NCBI GenBank assembly: GCA_032433595.1
Contig: JASWJB010000600.1
Span: 1-12,808 of the forward strand
Origin: Conoideocrella luteorostrata
Taxonomy: Eukaryota > Ascomycota > Sordariomycetes > Hypocreales > Clavicipitaceae
Length of the DNA stretch: 12,808 nt
Reading direction: 5' to 3'
The notes below the pieces were generated by a model. That model saw nothing but the letters and a program-made list of their open reading frames with translations. It was not told where the DNA came from and did no database searches. A program made the position numbers and the translations under genes. Positions 1 to 8,409 of this stretch are shown here, piece by piece (the first letter of the stretch is position 1; each line of letters starts with the position of its first letter).

Positions 1-85
1 AAAAAAAAAAGTAAAATTATTATATAGCTTAAATAGTTATTTAGGTAATAGATTTTATTAATAATAAGCTTTAATTATATCTATA
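1..85. other. AT-rich stretch at the window edge
   Basis: The first ~85 bases are almost entirely A and T, beginning with a run of ten A and continuing as TA-rich sequence, then change abruptly to balanced composition. No reading frame is present. It could be the end of an AT-rich block, such as a decayed repeat mutated by RIP, or simply a local AT tract. The part visible is too short to decide. Confidence 0.5.
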
Positions 86-215
86 GTGGGCGTTTGAATT
101 AAAAGGGTCAATTGGACAATGTGGACGAAATGGCTCAGTTAAACTGTCCCCCGCATGATGGGCTAAGTTGGATAACAGATAATGGGGTCGTATACTTGCA
201 TTTATTCATTGTCAA

Positions 216-285
216 TACTCCGTAATAAGGTGGTTGTTGTGGCTGGCAGAGGCGTAACTAATCCAGTAATCCGTACGGAGTACTC
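216..285. repeat. Two TACTCCGTA motif copies, opposite orientation
   Basis: TACTCCGTA reads on the + strand at 216-224, and its reverse complement TACGGAGTA at 274-282. Around the second copy, CCGTACGG (271-278) and GAGTACTC (278-285) are two abutting perfect palindromes. Together they look like part of a longer alternating palindrome built from GTACGGAGTAC and GTACTCCGTAC units. Confidence 0.75.
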
Positions 286-604
286 ATGACTGTGTCCGCA
301 TCTGTGCGAGATCACATTTCTTCCACAGCTCACGAAGAAGTTCCCGGGCATTGGCGCTGAGTAAGGTGCTCAGCGGCACTACTCTGGATGCTGTGATCCT
401 TTTCTTCTTTCTCTTCAAAATTTCAATATTCCAATTTTTTGATGCTGCATGCACCTGATCTTTTCAGAGGCTGTGTAAGCAGCACGCATGACCTCATTTC
501 TCCTGAGCCATGGTACTGGAGGGCTCCCTTGTGACCCAGAACACTTTGAGAACGCTTTGTAGCCACAATGGCCCACCGAAGAAAGTAACAATCCATTGAT
601 CACA

Positions 605-628
605 GGGATCAGAATAGGGATCAGAATG
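605..628. repeat. 12-bp direct tandem repeat, two units
   Basis: GGGATCAGAATA (605-616) is followed directly by GGGATCAGAATG (617-628), differing only at the last base. It is short, lies in gene-free sequence, and has no assigned role. Confidence 0.7.
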
Positions 629-893
629 ATCCTTCTCATTCCATAAAGTGATGCTACTTGGTATCTGAAGTGCCCTTCATAAATTGTACAGAGTAAGATT
701 ATTGGCTCGCGCTGTTGGATCGTGCGAGCAAAAATGTAAATGTTTGCAGACGTCGATGAAGAATCATAATGATAGGGCCACAGGCCCGATAAGTAATACA
801 TGGCTGGGCCTGTTTCATGTCATGCATCGTGTGGAGTTGGAGCAGTTGAGTCATTGGGCTCATGGTGAATGAAATACGAAGTTTACTCTGTAT

Positions 894-906
894 TGTACTC
901 CGTACA
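894..906. repeat. TACTCCGTA motif copy
   Basis: TGTACTCCGTACA occupies 894-906, with TACTCCGTA at 896-904. It is an imperfect palindrome in gene-free DNA and belongs to the same dispersed motif family as the copies at 216, 274, 1204, 1713 and 8410. Confidence 0.75.
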
Positions 907-1174
907 TTTTCTTTCTTCGTCTAATGCAACCAGCTCCGCACGCATGGATCATCATTTCATGGTCTATGGAGTGGTTTAGGGAAGATGACAGGCGAAGAAG
1001 GTCGATTTCGGAAGTCACGGCAATGCAGACTACCGAGTCCTACTAGTACATGAGTGGACAGTGGACTACGGAACAGACAGTGCCATTTGCATTGCTTCTG
1101 GTGGCATCAGCACCTGCTGGCGTGTGGTGAAGCCCAGCTGTCAATGACGACGGCTGCAGCCGATAGTGGTGTCT

Positions 1175-1212
1175 GTAAGGAGTACTCCATACTCCGGACT
1201 CAGTACTCCGTA
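1175..1212. repeat. Clustered GGAGTACTCC palindrome and TACTCCGTA copy
   Basis: The perfect ten-base palindrome GGAGTACTCC sits at 1179-1188. It is followed by a degenerate ATACTCCGGA and then an exact TACTCCGTA at 1204-1212. Three related units within 38 bases suggest a local expansion of the dispersed motif. Confidence 0.7.
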
Positions 1213-1712
1213 AACGATGTCCATTGCCAAAGGTCACAGCTGCCGAAAATGGACGAGTCTCGAGCCAGCGTGAGGTCGGTGACAGGCAGCACAGAAACGC
1301 TGTGCAGCGACGAAGATTCGGGAGCCAATTAAAGAAGTAGAGAAGTTAGTTACTCCGCAGTTGAGTAAAGTCTTTTTGTTCGTGAAAGGGGGGCAGGGCG
1401 GCACCCCTGCATTGGCCGGTCCACTGAAGCTCCGCCTTGAACAGCCACCCGCCGGTTAGCGCGGATGTGGCGATCTGTGAACAGCGCCTGCCCCTGAGCC
1501 AGTGAGCCAGCTGGCCAATCAGAGTAATCGCAGGGGATAGTTTCAGGGAGTTGGGGCAACCACGGACAGCCAGTCAATCTACCCTTGCCACTGCGAGAGG
1601 CGTCACTTGAATCGTGGCTGCAGTGATTCTGGCCTGTCGATGTGGTTTAACTGGCCGGTTGGCTTGTCTGGTCAGACGGACAAGCCCTGCATTGGAGGCC
1701 AACCAAATACAA

Positions 1713-1722
1713 TACTCCGTAC
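1713..1722. repeat. TACTCCGTA motif copy
   Basis: An exact TACTCCGTAC lies at 1713-1722. Its presence inside the only long minus-strand open frame of this interval (1574-2245) is one reason that frame is not called a gene. Confidence 0.75.
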
Positions 1723-2533
1723 ATAATGACCAAAGAGAACATCCAGACCGAGAAGAGAAGAAGCACCCACATGCATGTTGCGCAGAGATGCAGGTCCAAC
1801 GTCGCCACCGCAGTACATGGCAATGATGGCATTGGCTGTTAACATCCCGTGGCGCAACCACAAACCTAGGGGACGCGAGACAACTGCACGCCAAGAAAGG
1901 GGAAGCCTCTCGTGCCTGGCCGATGCACCTTGAAGACATGCACGCACGCATGGGCACGGCAGGCAGAAGAACCAATACTGTGTCTGCTCGGCCGTCCAGT
2001 CTATCAATTGCTTGGGGATGATGTGGGAACGAAACAGTCAAGCCAGTGGCCATGCTGAGCCTCTCCCTTGCCCGTGCATGCTTCTCATCATCTGCTGGCC
2101 AGTTGGCCTCGAACAGATCCTTGGACACACCCGAGGATCTCCATTGTTTGCTAGCCGTCCCATCATGACCCTGGTTCACAGAGACAGACTCGACAGGCTG
2201 ACAGGCCACAGATAGAGCCATTTGTGGGCCCGAGTCCATCTTCATTTCAAGGGCAGGTTCAAGACTCGTTCAACGTACGACCGAAATGACCAACAGCGGC
2301 CGCATGAGAAGTCGTAATATGCTTTCTTTTTTTTTTTTTCCCATATCTGACAGATATCGGTCACCTTGTCTCCTGATTGAACGTTGACTTGGCTCTTCTG
2401 CAATTCCGAATCTTTCTCCTCCCCCTTTGCGCTTTCTTTTGCTTTGCGTCGTGGTCGTGCCAGCCATCTGTTTCGTGTTTACGACCCGGCGATTTGCTGC
2501 ATTCCTCAACGGGTCGTGTCCATCACCACCCCC

Positions 2534-2562
2534 GTCACTTGTCACTCGTCACCCGTCGTCAC
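2534..2562 (+). repeat. Array of GTCAC words, about 7-base spacing
   Basis: GTCAC starts at 2534, 2541, 2548 and 2558, the first three exactly seven bases apart, followed by a diverged GTCAG at 2565. The same word recurs singly on the + strand at 2360, 2747, 2852, 2877, 2887, 3040, 3653 and 3794, usually preceded by C. I noticed no reverse complement GTGAC across 2360-3859. CGTCA is the half-site of CRE-type bZIP factors, but binding here is inference. Confidence 0.6.
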
Positions 2563-3332
2563 CTGTCAGCCTCCTTGAAACTGTTGATTGTTGACTGCCC
2601 GCCATCTGTTTCCTCATATCTCTACGCGGCTGGGTAGACGGGCCTGTTCTTCACATTACGCTGCCGTCAACGGACAATCCATTCATCTTGCGGCTGCTAC
2701 GTGCCAGGAGGTATGCCGCCTTATTCATTCTGATTCATTCATTGTCGTCACCCCTACGACTCCCTTCCCAAAAGGAAAAGCGCACTTGGACAATCAATAC
2801 CAGCTTCAGGAGTGCTCCCGTAAACAGTTAAGCCTGTTCATTCATTTGTCCGTCACTTTCGTTTCCAGCAATTTGCGTCACTCCCGGTCACTCTCACCCA
2901 CTCAACCGCCTAGCGCGGAAGAACGCTCTTGCATCATCGAAACATAACAACTACAACGTTTTTCTTTGGCAGACTCTTGATAAATCCAACAGCTCTCACC
3001 AGCTACATATATGTACATTGCACTCCGTGCACCTACTTCGTCACTGTCGCGGTGCATTTACGGGTTTAATTGTGCCAACGCTTGGCCTTCAGGATCTACA
3101 CACGCCATCATACGCTACCGCACGCCAACGTTTCGCCATTCCCTGCATCAAAACAAGAAGCCCACAAAACCATCCGAGTTAAACGTGCTTGCAAACTGGA
3201 GGCATCCAAACATCGCCCCCATACCCCCACACCAAATACCTGGATATCAGCATTTTCTCACCTTTTTCGTCTAAACAACCACTCTTTACACCCTCGCTCC
3301 CGGTTGTTCACTGCTGCTCGAGGTCCTCGTAG

Positions 3333-3485
3333 ATGGGGGGCTCGTCGGTTTCGAATAAACTGCTCGGATTCTCCCGTACCGCTGGTCGACTCACTCGCTC
3401 GCTCTCTCCCTTGACCCTTCGTTTACTGCTTGGTCGGTCAATCGAAGCAACGTTGAATCAAACCGCTCGCTGTCCACTTGTCTAG
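3333..3485 (+). other. 50-codon ATG-initiated small ORF ahead of the metalloreductase
   Basis: An ATG at 3333 opens a frame of 50 codons ending in TAG at 3483-3485. The product starts MGGSSVSNKLLGF and is basic and Leu/Arg-rich, with no domain I recognise. It lies about 375 bases upstream of the reductase start, inside the pyrimidine-rich region. It could be an upstream ORF if the leader reaches this far, or chance. The start context is weak (G at -3). No homology evidence is available, so this is not called a gene. Confidence 0.2.
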
Positions 3486-3521
3486 CAATAACAACCTTGT
3501 TCTCCAGCCGTTGCTTCCTTT

Positions 3522-3556
3522 ATGCTTGCATGATGCGATTTAGCGTCTGGATGTAA
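3522..3556 (+). promoter_or_regulatory. Two overlapping very short upstream ORFs
   Basis: ATG at 3522 gives a three-codon frame ending in TGA (3522-3533). ATG at 3530 gives an eight-codon frame, MMRFSVWM, ending in TAA (3530-3556). They overlap in different frames and are the last ATGs before the reductase start at 3860. If the transcript begins upstream of 3520 they would be expected to reduce or gate translation. If it starts in the CT tract near 3700-3800 they are irrelevant. Confidence 0.3.
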
Positions 3557-3859
3557 TAAGAAGGTTACAATTGTCTATTTGGACCATCTTCCCTCCTCCA
3601 CCAGTTGTCTGGAGATCTAATCGATCTACCGTCTGTGAGATACGCTTTGAGCGTCACTTACGACTGAGCGAGGGAAGGGACAATACAACAACACGCGGGC
3701 GGCTTTTTCCTTTACTGTTCTTTTTGAAACTTTCCTACTTCAAACCACATTCTTTCAACCATTACCTTTTCCTTTCTCGCTCTTTTTCTTTGCGTCACTC
3801 GGACCCCTCCCACTCATTCCACTCGCCGGCGCTGGACCGCCAGCCGTTGAAAATACAAG

Positions 3860-5686
3860 ATGGATCCTACAAGGACACTAGAAACGAGATCAAATGGATC
3901 TCTAGAGGTACAACCCAGTTCGACCATTGAACCCTATACCACGGCGCTAAATGGTGTAAATCAGCCCATGAACCTCCTTTTCCGAGATGTTCTGTGGTGG
4001 ACTTTAGGTATTGCCGGCTTGGCAGTACTGGTCATCAGAATAATGGAAATTCTATGGGCCAAACTTCGACAAGTGTCGGCTATGTCTGTCCCGCGAGAGA
4101 AGCAAGGTTACTGGAAAATATCGCAGTGGAGTTGGATGCCGGGAATGAAGAGACACATCATTTACGCCCCTTTGTGGAGTAAACGACACAACCGCGAATT
4201 CAAGCTCTCGTCCGCCGTGAACGTGGGCACACTGCCCTCCCGACTACACATGATTATCATTGTCGCCTACCTGGCCAGCAACATGGCCTACATGTTCGCT
4301 CTCAACTGGTCCAATGAGAACAAGTACGCCTTTTGCGCCGAGCTTCGGGGCCGGTCAGGAACCCTGGCGTTGGTTAACATGGTACCGCTGATTATTTTTG
4401 CCGGTCGCAACAATCCTCTGATATCGCTACTTAAAATCAGCTTCGACACATACAACTTGCTACATCGCTGGATGGGTCGCATCGTGGTGATTGAATCCGT
4501 CTTGCATACCATCGCCTGGGCTATCCCGTCGGTCGCTGGTAAGGGCTGGAGCGGTGTCGGTAAGTCCATCACCAGCAGTCCATTCATTGGATCTGGCTTC
4601 GTTGGCGTTTTGAGTCTTGTGATTTTGTTGTTTTTATCTGTCTCGCCACTTCGTCACGCATTTTACGAAACCTTTCTCAACATTCACATCTTATTGGCCC
4701 TTGTTATATTCATCTGTACCTGGATTCACTGCGCAACCTCCCACACACCTGGTGGTCTTCCACAGCTACCGTGGATCATGGGCATCATGGCGGTTTGGTT
4801 TGCCGACCGGTTTGCTCGACTTGTCCGACTCGCCTATACGAACTGGTCGAAGAAGGGTTTCACCGACGCTTTCTGCGAAGCCATGCCTGGTGAGGTAACC
4901 CGAGTCACTCTTAACCTCCCACGATACAAGAACATTCGCCCTGGAACACACGCCTATCTTCGATTCTTTGGCATCACGGCATGGGAGAGCCACCCCTTCT
5001 CTATCGCCTGGGTGAATCATTCTGTTGACCACTCATTGCCGATGTCGGAAAAGGAGCCTCTTCACGGCGGCCTCGATAAGACACAAGCAACTACATCTGT
5101 GTCTTTTATCATTGGAGCGCAGACTGGGCTGACTCGGAAGCTTTTCAAAGAGGCTAGTTCATCATCCAGAGGCATTCGCCTTAGAGCCGCAATGGAGGGT
5201 CCTTATGCCGGACATCATAACCTTGACTCATACGGTCATGTTGTGCTTTTTGCTGGCTCAACAGGCATCACGCATCAAATCTCCTACCTAAAGCATCATC
5301 TAGAAGGATACAACGCTGGCACAGTTGCCACTCGACGCCTAACTCTTGTTTGGATTATTCGATCCTACGAGTCGCTTGAATGGGTACGTCCGTTCATGGA
5401 TACAATTCTGAGAATACCGAACCGCAAAGACATTCTCCGCATCCAGGTGTTTGTGACACGACCGCTCAATCCCCGTGACGTTGTCAGCTCCAGCTCCACC
5501 GTTAAAATGTTCCCCGGTCGTCCCAACATTCCTCTGCTTCTGGTGAAGGAGGTACAGGAGCAGACTGGTGCCATGGTGGTAAGTGTCTGTGGACCTGGAG
5601 GGCTTGCGGATGACGTGCGAGGTGCAGTGCGGGCTGTTCAAGGCGAAACGGTTGTCGACTTTATCGAAGAGAGCTTTACGTGGTAA
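3860..5686 (+). CDS. Ferric/cupric reductase, FRE family transmembrane flavocytochrome
   Basis: This is a complete, apparently intronless 608-residue membrane metalloreductase. FRE proteins pass electrons from cytosolic NADPH through FAD and two membrane haems to extracellular Fe(III) or Cu(II), feeding reductive metal uptake. About seven hydrophobic segments are visible, near residues 43-65, 128-150, 168-190, 205-223, 245-262, 274-291 and 304-320. The two haem pairs are H202/H216 and H276/H290, each with the family's 13-residue spacing. HPFS at 378-381 binds FAD. GPYAG (447-451) and GSTGIT (466-471) form the NADPH site, and CGPGG (577-581) and the terminal aromatic FTW complete the C-terminal NAD-binding lobe. 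No signal peptide is obvious. The ATG at 3860 has A at -3 and G at +4, and no ATG occurs in the preceding 303 bases. All key residues are present, so it should be active. Which metal it prefers, and which FRE paralogue it is, cannot be told from sequence alone. Confidence 0.95.
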   Translation: MDPTRTLETRSNGSLEVQPSSTIEPYTTALNGVNQPMNLLFRDVLWWTLGIAGLAVLVIRIMEILWAKLRQVSAMSVPREKQGYWKISQWSWMPGMKRHIIYAPLWSKRHNREFKLSSAVNVGTLPSRLHMIIIVAYLASNMAYMFALNWSNENKYAFCAELRGRSGTLALVNMVPLIIFAGRNNPLISLLKISFDTYNLLHRWMGRIVVIESVLHTIAWAIPSVAGKGWSGVGKSITSSPFIGSGFVGVLSLVILLFLSVSPLRHAFYETFLNIHILLALVIFICTWIHCATSHTPGGLPQLPWIMGIMAVWFADRFARLVRLAYTNWSKKGFTDAFCEAMPGEVTRVTLNLPRYKNIRPGTHAYLRFFGITAWESHPFSIAWVNHSVDHSLPMSEKEPLHGGLDKTQATTSVSFIIGAQTGLTRKLFKEASSSSRGIRLRAAMEGPYAGHHNLDSYGHVVLFAGSTGITHQISYLKHHLEGYNAGTVATRRLTLVWIIRSYESLEWVRPFMDTILRIPNRKDILRIQVFVTRPLNPRDVVSSSSTVKMFPGRPNIPLLLVKEVQEQTGAMVVSVCGPGGLADDVRGAVRAVQGETVVDFIEESFTW

Positions 5687-6422
5687 AATTGAGGGAGATG
5701 CACATTGGCGGAGTTTCATAACTGCTTATTGCCATGCCGAAGGTTTACGTTATTTACCCATTCGCATTTCGACTGTACATATATTGAAGATCATTGAACA
5801 AAGGGCTGGCATATTGGTGAACTCTAGCATATCGAGCATGGCGAGAACAAGATGAAAGTTATGCAGACATCTCGCATAGACTTGTATATAGTTTCTGGCG
5901 ACAGTATAGCAAGCATAGCAGCAGCACTTGGACCAACCGCAGGCATTTAGACTTGACGGGTTTTCTGGCAATAAATTATTGCTTCACTTGATGGAACATA
6001 TATCATTTCGAAAGTGCACACAGTTCCATGTGGGATGTGCGGAAAGAAGGTATTTGGCGTCGCCATAGTTCTTTCATGACCATGGCACAGCTCAACTACG
6101 TACTATGCAAAAAGTGTTGTTAATGCTGTTTTCTATTTCTAGCCACCCAAACTATAAAGTCTGAAAGAACGTCCCCAGCTATCCATATCCCAGTACCCAC
6201 CACTACTTATTGGATAGACATTATAAACTACTGCGGAGTGCCTCGTACATTGGTCAAATGATTGTTATGACCGTACACCAACGTCCTATGGCGCCTGGCA
6301 CCACAATACGGCAATATATAGCATCACATGAAGAATGGGTAGACCATGCTATGCAAGAGATGCCTTGGATATATAATACTTTAGATGCGCCAGTCCCTCT
6401 GCAACATCATTTCCTCCTCGTT
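5687..6422. other. Convergent 3' intergenic region
   Basis: These 736 bases separate the stop codons of two convergent genes, the reductase on the + strand and met1 on the minus strand. They should hold both 3' untranslated regions. The open frames here are short and featureless. Apart from the AATAAA at 5970 I see no clear element. For met1 only a weak AATAAG variant reads on the minus strand at 6206-6211. Confidence 0.6.
5970..5975 (+). terminator. Candidate polyadenylation signal of the metalloreductase
   Basis: AATAAA occurs 284 bases after the reductase stop codon, in AT-rich sequence. The distance is compatible with a fungal 3' UTR. Fungal poly(A) signals are degenerate, so an earlier unrecognised site is possible. 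Confidence 0.45.
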
Positions 6423-8192
6423 TCATGTTTCAGGTCCGGCCATGACAGCTTGCAGTCCTACCAACCACTTGTCTTGTTCTACATCCGTACCCAACCCCTT
6501 GAAGCCTTCTTCAACGGCCCAGGCGCGGCCCTTTTCTCTCTCGAAGAGAACTTCGCACGCACGGCCAACAACCAGTAGGCCCGGCGGTCTGCTGCCCTCT
6601 GATTCAATGGCTTCGGCGACGTGTTGCAGCGTGGTGCGTATGACGCGCTGGTCCGGACAGCTAGCCCGCTCGATGACGGCGCAGGGAGTTTTGAGAGGAA
6701 AGAGGGCACGTTTCTTTTCGATTTCGATTTGTGTCGGGTCGGGTTGCAATTGACCTTCGGCGGGGGCATCATCACTTGACGGATGAGGAATGTGTGTGGT
6801 AAGTTCTGTGACTAGCCCGCTGATGCGGTGCAAAGCCATTAAGAAAACGACGGTTTGAGTGGCTACGTATGGCGGCGGACTGGGAGGTTTGCCCTTCTTG
6901 CCCGTACCCGTGCAGATCAACACCTGATCTGCCACGTCTCTCTGCGTAGCGGGTATGCTCGCAAAGAGACTTGCGCTCAAGGCACTGGTTACCCCGGGCA
7001 GAACTGTGACTCGGGATCCCATCCCCCGCTCGTTAAAGAAGGAGACTTCTTCGCCGCCGCGGCCGTATATAAACGGGTCGCCTTGCTTCAGGCGCAGGAC
7101 GGTCTTGCCTGATTGTACGCCTTGAAGGGCCGCCTCGAGGAGCTCTTCCTGCGCTTTGTCTGCGTTTCCGGGAAACTTGCGGGCAATCTGGACTGGGGTT
7201 CGCCGAGGAATGAGGTCCAGCACGCCAGAGGGGACGAGCTTGTCCGCGAGAACGAAGTCGGCGGTTTGGATGGCTCTGAGGGTCGCGGTGGTGAGGAGGT
7301 CGGGATGGCCGGGGCCAGAGCCTGCGAGGATGATGTTTCCGAGTTTCGAAGTATTGGGAGAGCTGCTGCCGGTATCATGAGGGGATATAGGAGATTGGCT
7401 GCCGGGATACGCAGCTAGGAGTTTATCGACATCTTGGTCGTTGATGCTGGCGAGCCGTTTTAACGGCCAGTACTCGCACATTTGGCTCAACCATCTCATG
7501 CGACGGCTGCGGACGTCCTCCTCCGTGACGAGCTTGTTGAATAGATTGCCCTGGTCGACCGAATCCTCCAGATCACCTAGCGCCACACAATCATCCTGCT
7601 GTATTCTCTTGCGCACCTGTCCCAGCCGTCCACACGCGGAGCCCAGACCAGGGGGCAACGACGACGCGACCTCCCGTCTGATCCTTGAAGCGAGCTTGCA
7701 TCCCCTCCCGTTGGTAGTGACGCCTATTTGTAGCGGCCCGTCCGTATGAGTAGATAGCAGGGAAAAGGTACACAGGTGCGGCGCATCGACCACATTGACG
7801 GGGATTCTGTTGCGCTTGCACAGCTCCGAAATGTGCTTGGCCTGGGCGTCTCGCGGGCCGGACGTGACGAACACGGCGTCGACGATGTGGTCGACTTCTT
7901 GTCTACCCAGCGTGAAGATGTGGCTGTCCTCAAAGGGCGCCTGCTTCCAAGTGATGAGGCCCTCGGCGATTCTGGTCTGCAGGTTGTAGTGTAGGTCGGA
8001 GGTGGACGGGGCGATGAGGATGGGCAGAGCGCCCGCCGAGAGGGATTGCGTGCAGCGCGCTGAGGCGAGGGGATTGGTGCCGATGATGAGGTGGATGTTG
8101 AGATGGGCGTTTATGCCGGCGAGCATGGTGTTGAAGGAGCCATTGGAGGTTGAGGTGGCGGTGGTGATGGCCGCCGGTGATGGAGCGGCCAT
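6423..8192 (-). CDS. met1: Met1-type uroporphyrinogen-III C-methyltransferase with N-terminal Met8/CysG-like domain
   Basis: A complete, uninterrupted 589-residue protein, close to the ~593 residues I recall for yeast Met1. The C-terminal half is a SAM-dependent methyltransferase that turns uroporphyrinogen III into precorrin-2, the first step to sirohaem, the cofactor of sulfite and nitrite reductases. Its signatures are GSGPGHPDLLT (291-301), RLKQGDPF (367-374) and the following YGRGGEE (376-382). The N-terminal ~215 residues align by eye with the dehydrogenase/ferrochelatase part of bacterial CysG. NVVDAP (133-138) carries the family's active-site Asp (D136), and GRLGQVRKRI (188-197) matches the dimerisation segment. 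The glycine-rich NAD motif is degenerate, however: GTNPLA at 38-43 replaces GGGxVA. The frame stays open to a GTG at 8240, but the first ATG is at 8192, has A at -3 and G at +4, and is followed upstream by about 175 ATG-free bases, so I start there. The methyltransferase role is firm; activity of the N-terminal domain is doubtful. Confidence 0.93.
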   Translation of the reverse strand: MAAPSPAAITTATSTSNGSFNTMLAGINAHLNIHLIIGTNPLASARCTQSLSAGALPILIAPSTSDLHYNLQTRIAEGLITWKQAPFEDSHIFTLGRQEVDHIVDAVFVTSGPRDAQAKHISELCKRNRIPVNVVDAPHLCTFSLLSTHTDGPLQIGVTTNGRGCKLASRIRREVASSLPPGLGSACGRLGQVRKRIQQDDCVALGDLEDSVDQGNLFNKLVTEEDVRSRRMRWLSQMCEYWPLKRLASINDQDVDKLLAAYPGSQSPISPHDTGSSSPNTSKLGNIILAGSGPGHPDLLTTATLRAIQTADFVLADKLVPSGVLDLIPRRTPVQIARKFPGNADKAQEELLEAALQGVQSGKTVLRLKQGDPFIYGRGGEEVSFFNERGMGSRVTVLPGVTSALSASLFASIPATQRDVADQVLICTGTGKKGKPPSPPPYVATQTVVFLMALHRISGLVTELTTHIPHPSSDDAPAEGQLQPDPTQIEIEKKRALFPLKTPCAVIERASCPDQRVIRTTLQHVAEAIESEGSRPPGLLVVGRACEVLFEREKGRAWAVEEGFKGLGTDVEQDKWLVGLQAVMAGPET

Positions 8193-8395
8193 CTTGCTGC
8201 ACCGGCTGGGCTGGGCTGGGCTGAGTATAAGCCGACTCACTCTACTGTGATACTGTACAGCTTCCCAAATGCCAAAAGAAAAGAATTGCAGCAGTTATTA
8301 CAGTAGCAGTCCAAAAAAAAAAGAAAAAAAGATACAGAAAAACCAAAAGACGCCCGACGACCCGAGCACGCCATACTATAACCTCACGAGCCAGA
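8193..8395 (-). promoter_or_regulatory. Leader and proximal promoter of met1
   Basis: On the gene strand this region has four tandem CAGCC pentamers just before the ATG (+ strand GGCTG x4 at 8204-8223). Further upstream is a pyrimidine tract made of T7, C and T10 (+ strand 8313-8330). The tract resembles those that often precede fungal transcription starts, so the leader may be roughly 100-150 bases long. There is no ATG on the gene strand until about 8370. The start site itself is inferred. Confidence 0.45.
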
Positions 8396-8409
8396 TTTCC
8401 ATACTTACA

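Larger units (their letters stand above)
86..2379. other. Gene-free intergenic interval
   Basis: I see no supportable gene on either strand. The longest open frame is 1574-2245 on the minus strand (223 codons). It is rich in Cys, Arg and Ser, has no recognisable domain, and runs straight through a copy of the intergenic TACTCCGTA motif, so I treat it as chance. A minus-strand frame at 415-801 is equally featureless. The interval holds five of the six TACTCCGTA copies, a short tandem repeat at 605-628, and a T13 run at 2327-2339. A spliced gene with small exons, or a long non-coding RNA, cannot be excluded by eye. Confidence 0.6.
2380..3859 (+). promoter_or_regulatory. Pyrimidine-rich promoter and leader region of the metalloreductase
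   Basis: The + strand is strongly biased to C and T here, with long CT tracts at about 2410-2440, 3395-3420 and 3700-3810. Pyrimidine tracts ahead of transcription starts are common in filamentous fungi. The last 303 bases before the metalloreductase ATG (3557-3859) contain no ATG on the + strand, as expected for a translated leader. I see no TATA box close to the gene and no match to the SreA site ATCWGATAA or to a CCAAT box in this stretch. Iron control by SreA or HapX therefore cannot be read from it. The transcription start is unknown, and a leader intron is possible. Confidence 0.55.

Noticed and set aside
170..182. Two GATAA cores resembling SreA sites
   Set aside because: They lie 3.7 kb from the reductase with no closer matching sites, and one of them has a mismatch to ATCWGATAA at position 2. 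They are not evidence for iron control of this gene.
415..801. 128-codon minus-strand open frame
   Set aside because: It has an ATG and a hydrophobic patch, but no motif. It spans a 12-bp tandem repeat and has no supporting splice or context signals.
1574..2245. 223-codon minus-strand open frame starting with ATG
   Set aside because: No recognisable domain, unusual Cys/Arg/Ser-rich composition, and it contains an intergenic-type TACTCCGTAC motif. No homology evidence is available, so chance openness is more likely.
2711..2802. Possible leader intron (GTATGC donor near 2711, CAG acceptor near 2800)
   Set aside because: No convincing branch site, and the transcript is not known to extend this far upstream.
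3011..3274. 87-codon + strand frame starting at an ATG
   Set aside because: The composition reflects the CT-rich background (Pro, Thr, Ser, His), no domain is seen, and it overlaps another open frame. It is most likely chance within the promoter region.
3571..3930. 119-codon + strand frame overlapping the reductase start
   Set aside because: It begins at TTG, not ATG, ends inside the reductase gene in another frame, and encodes low-complexity Ser/Phe/His-rich sequence.
8193..8240. N-terminal extension of Met1 by 16 residues from GTG at 8240
   Set aside because: The first codon is GTG and the extension is encoded largely by a CAGCC repeat. The ATG at 8192 has a good context and gives the usual family length.
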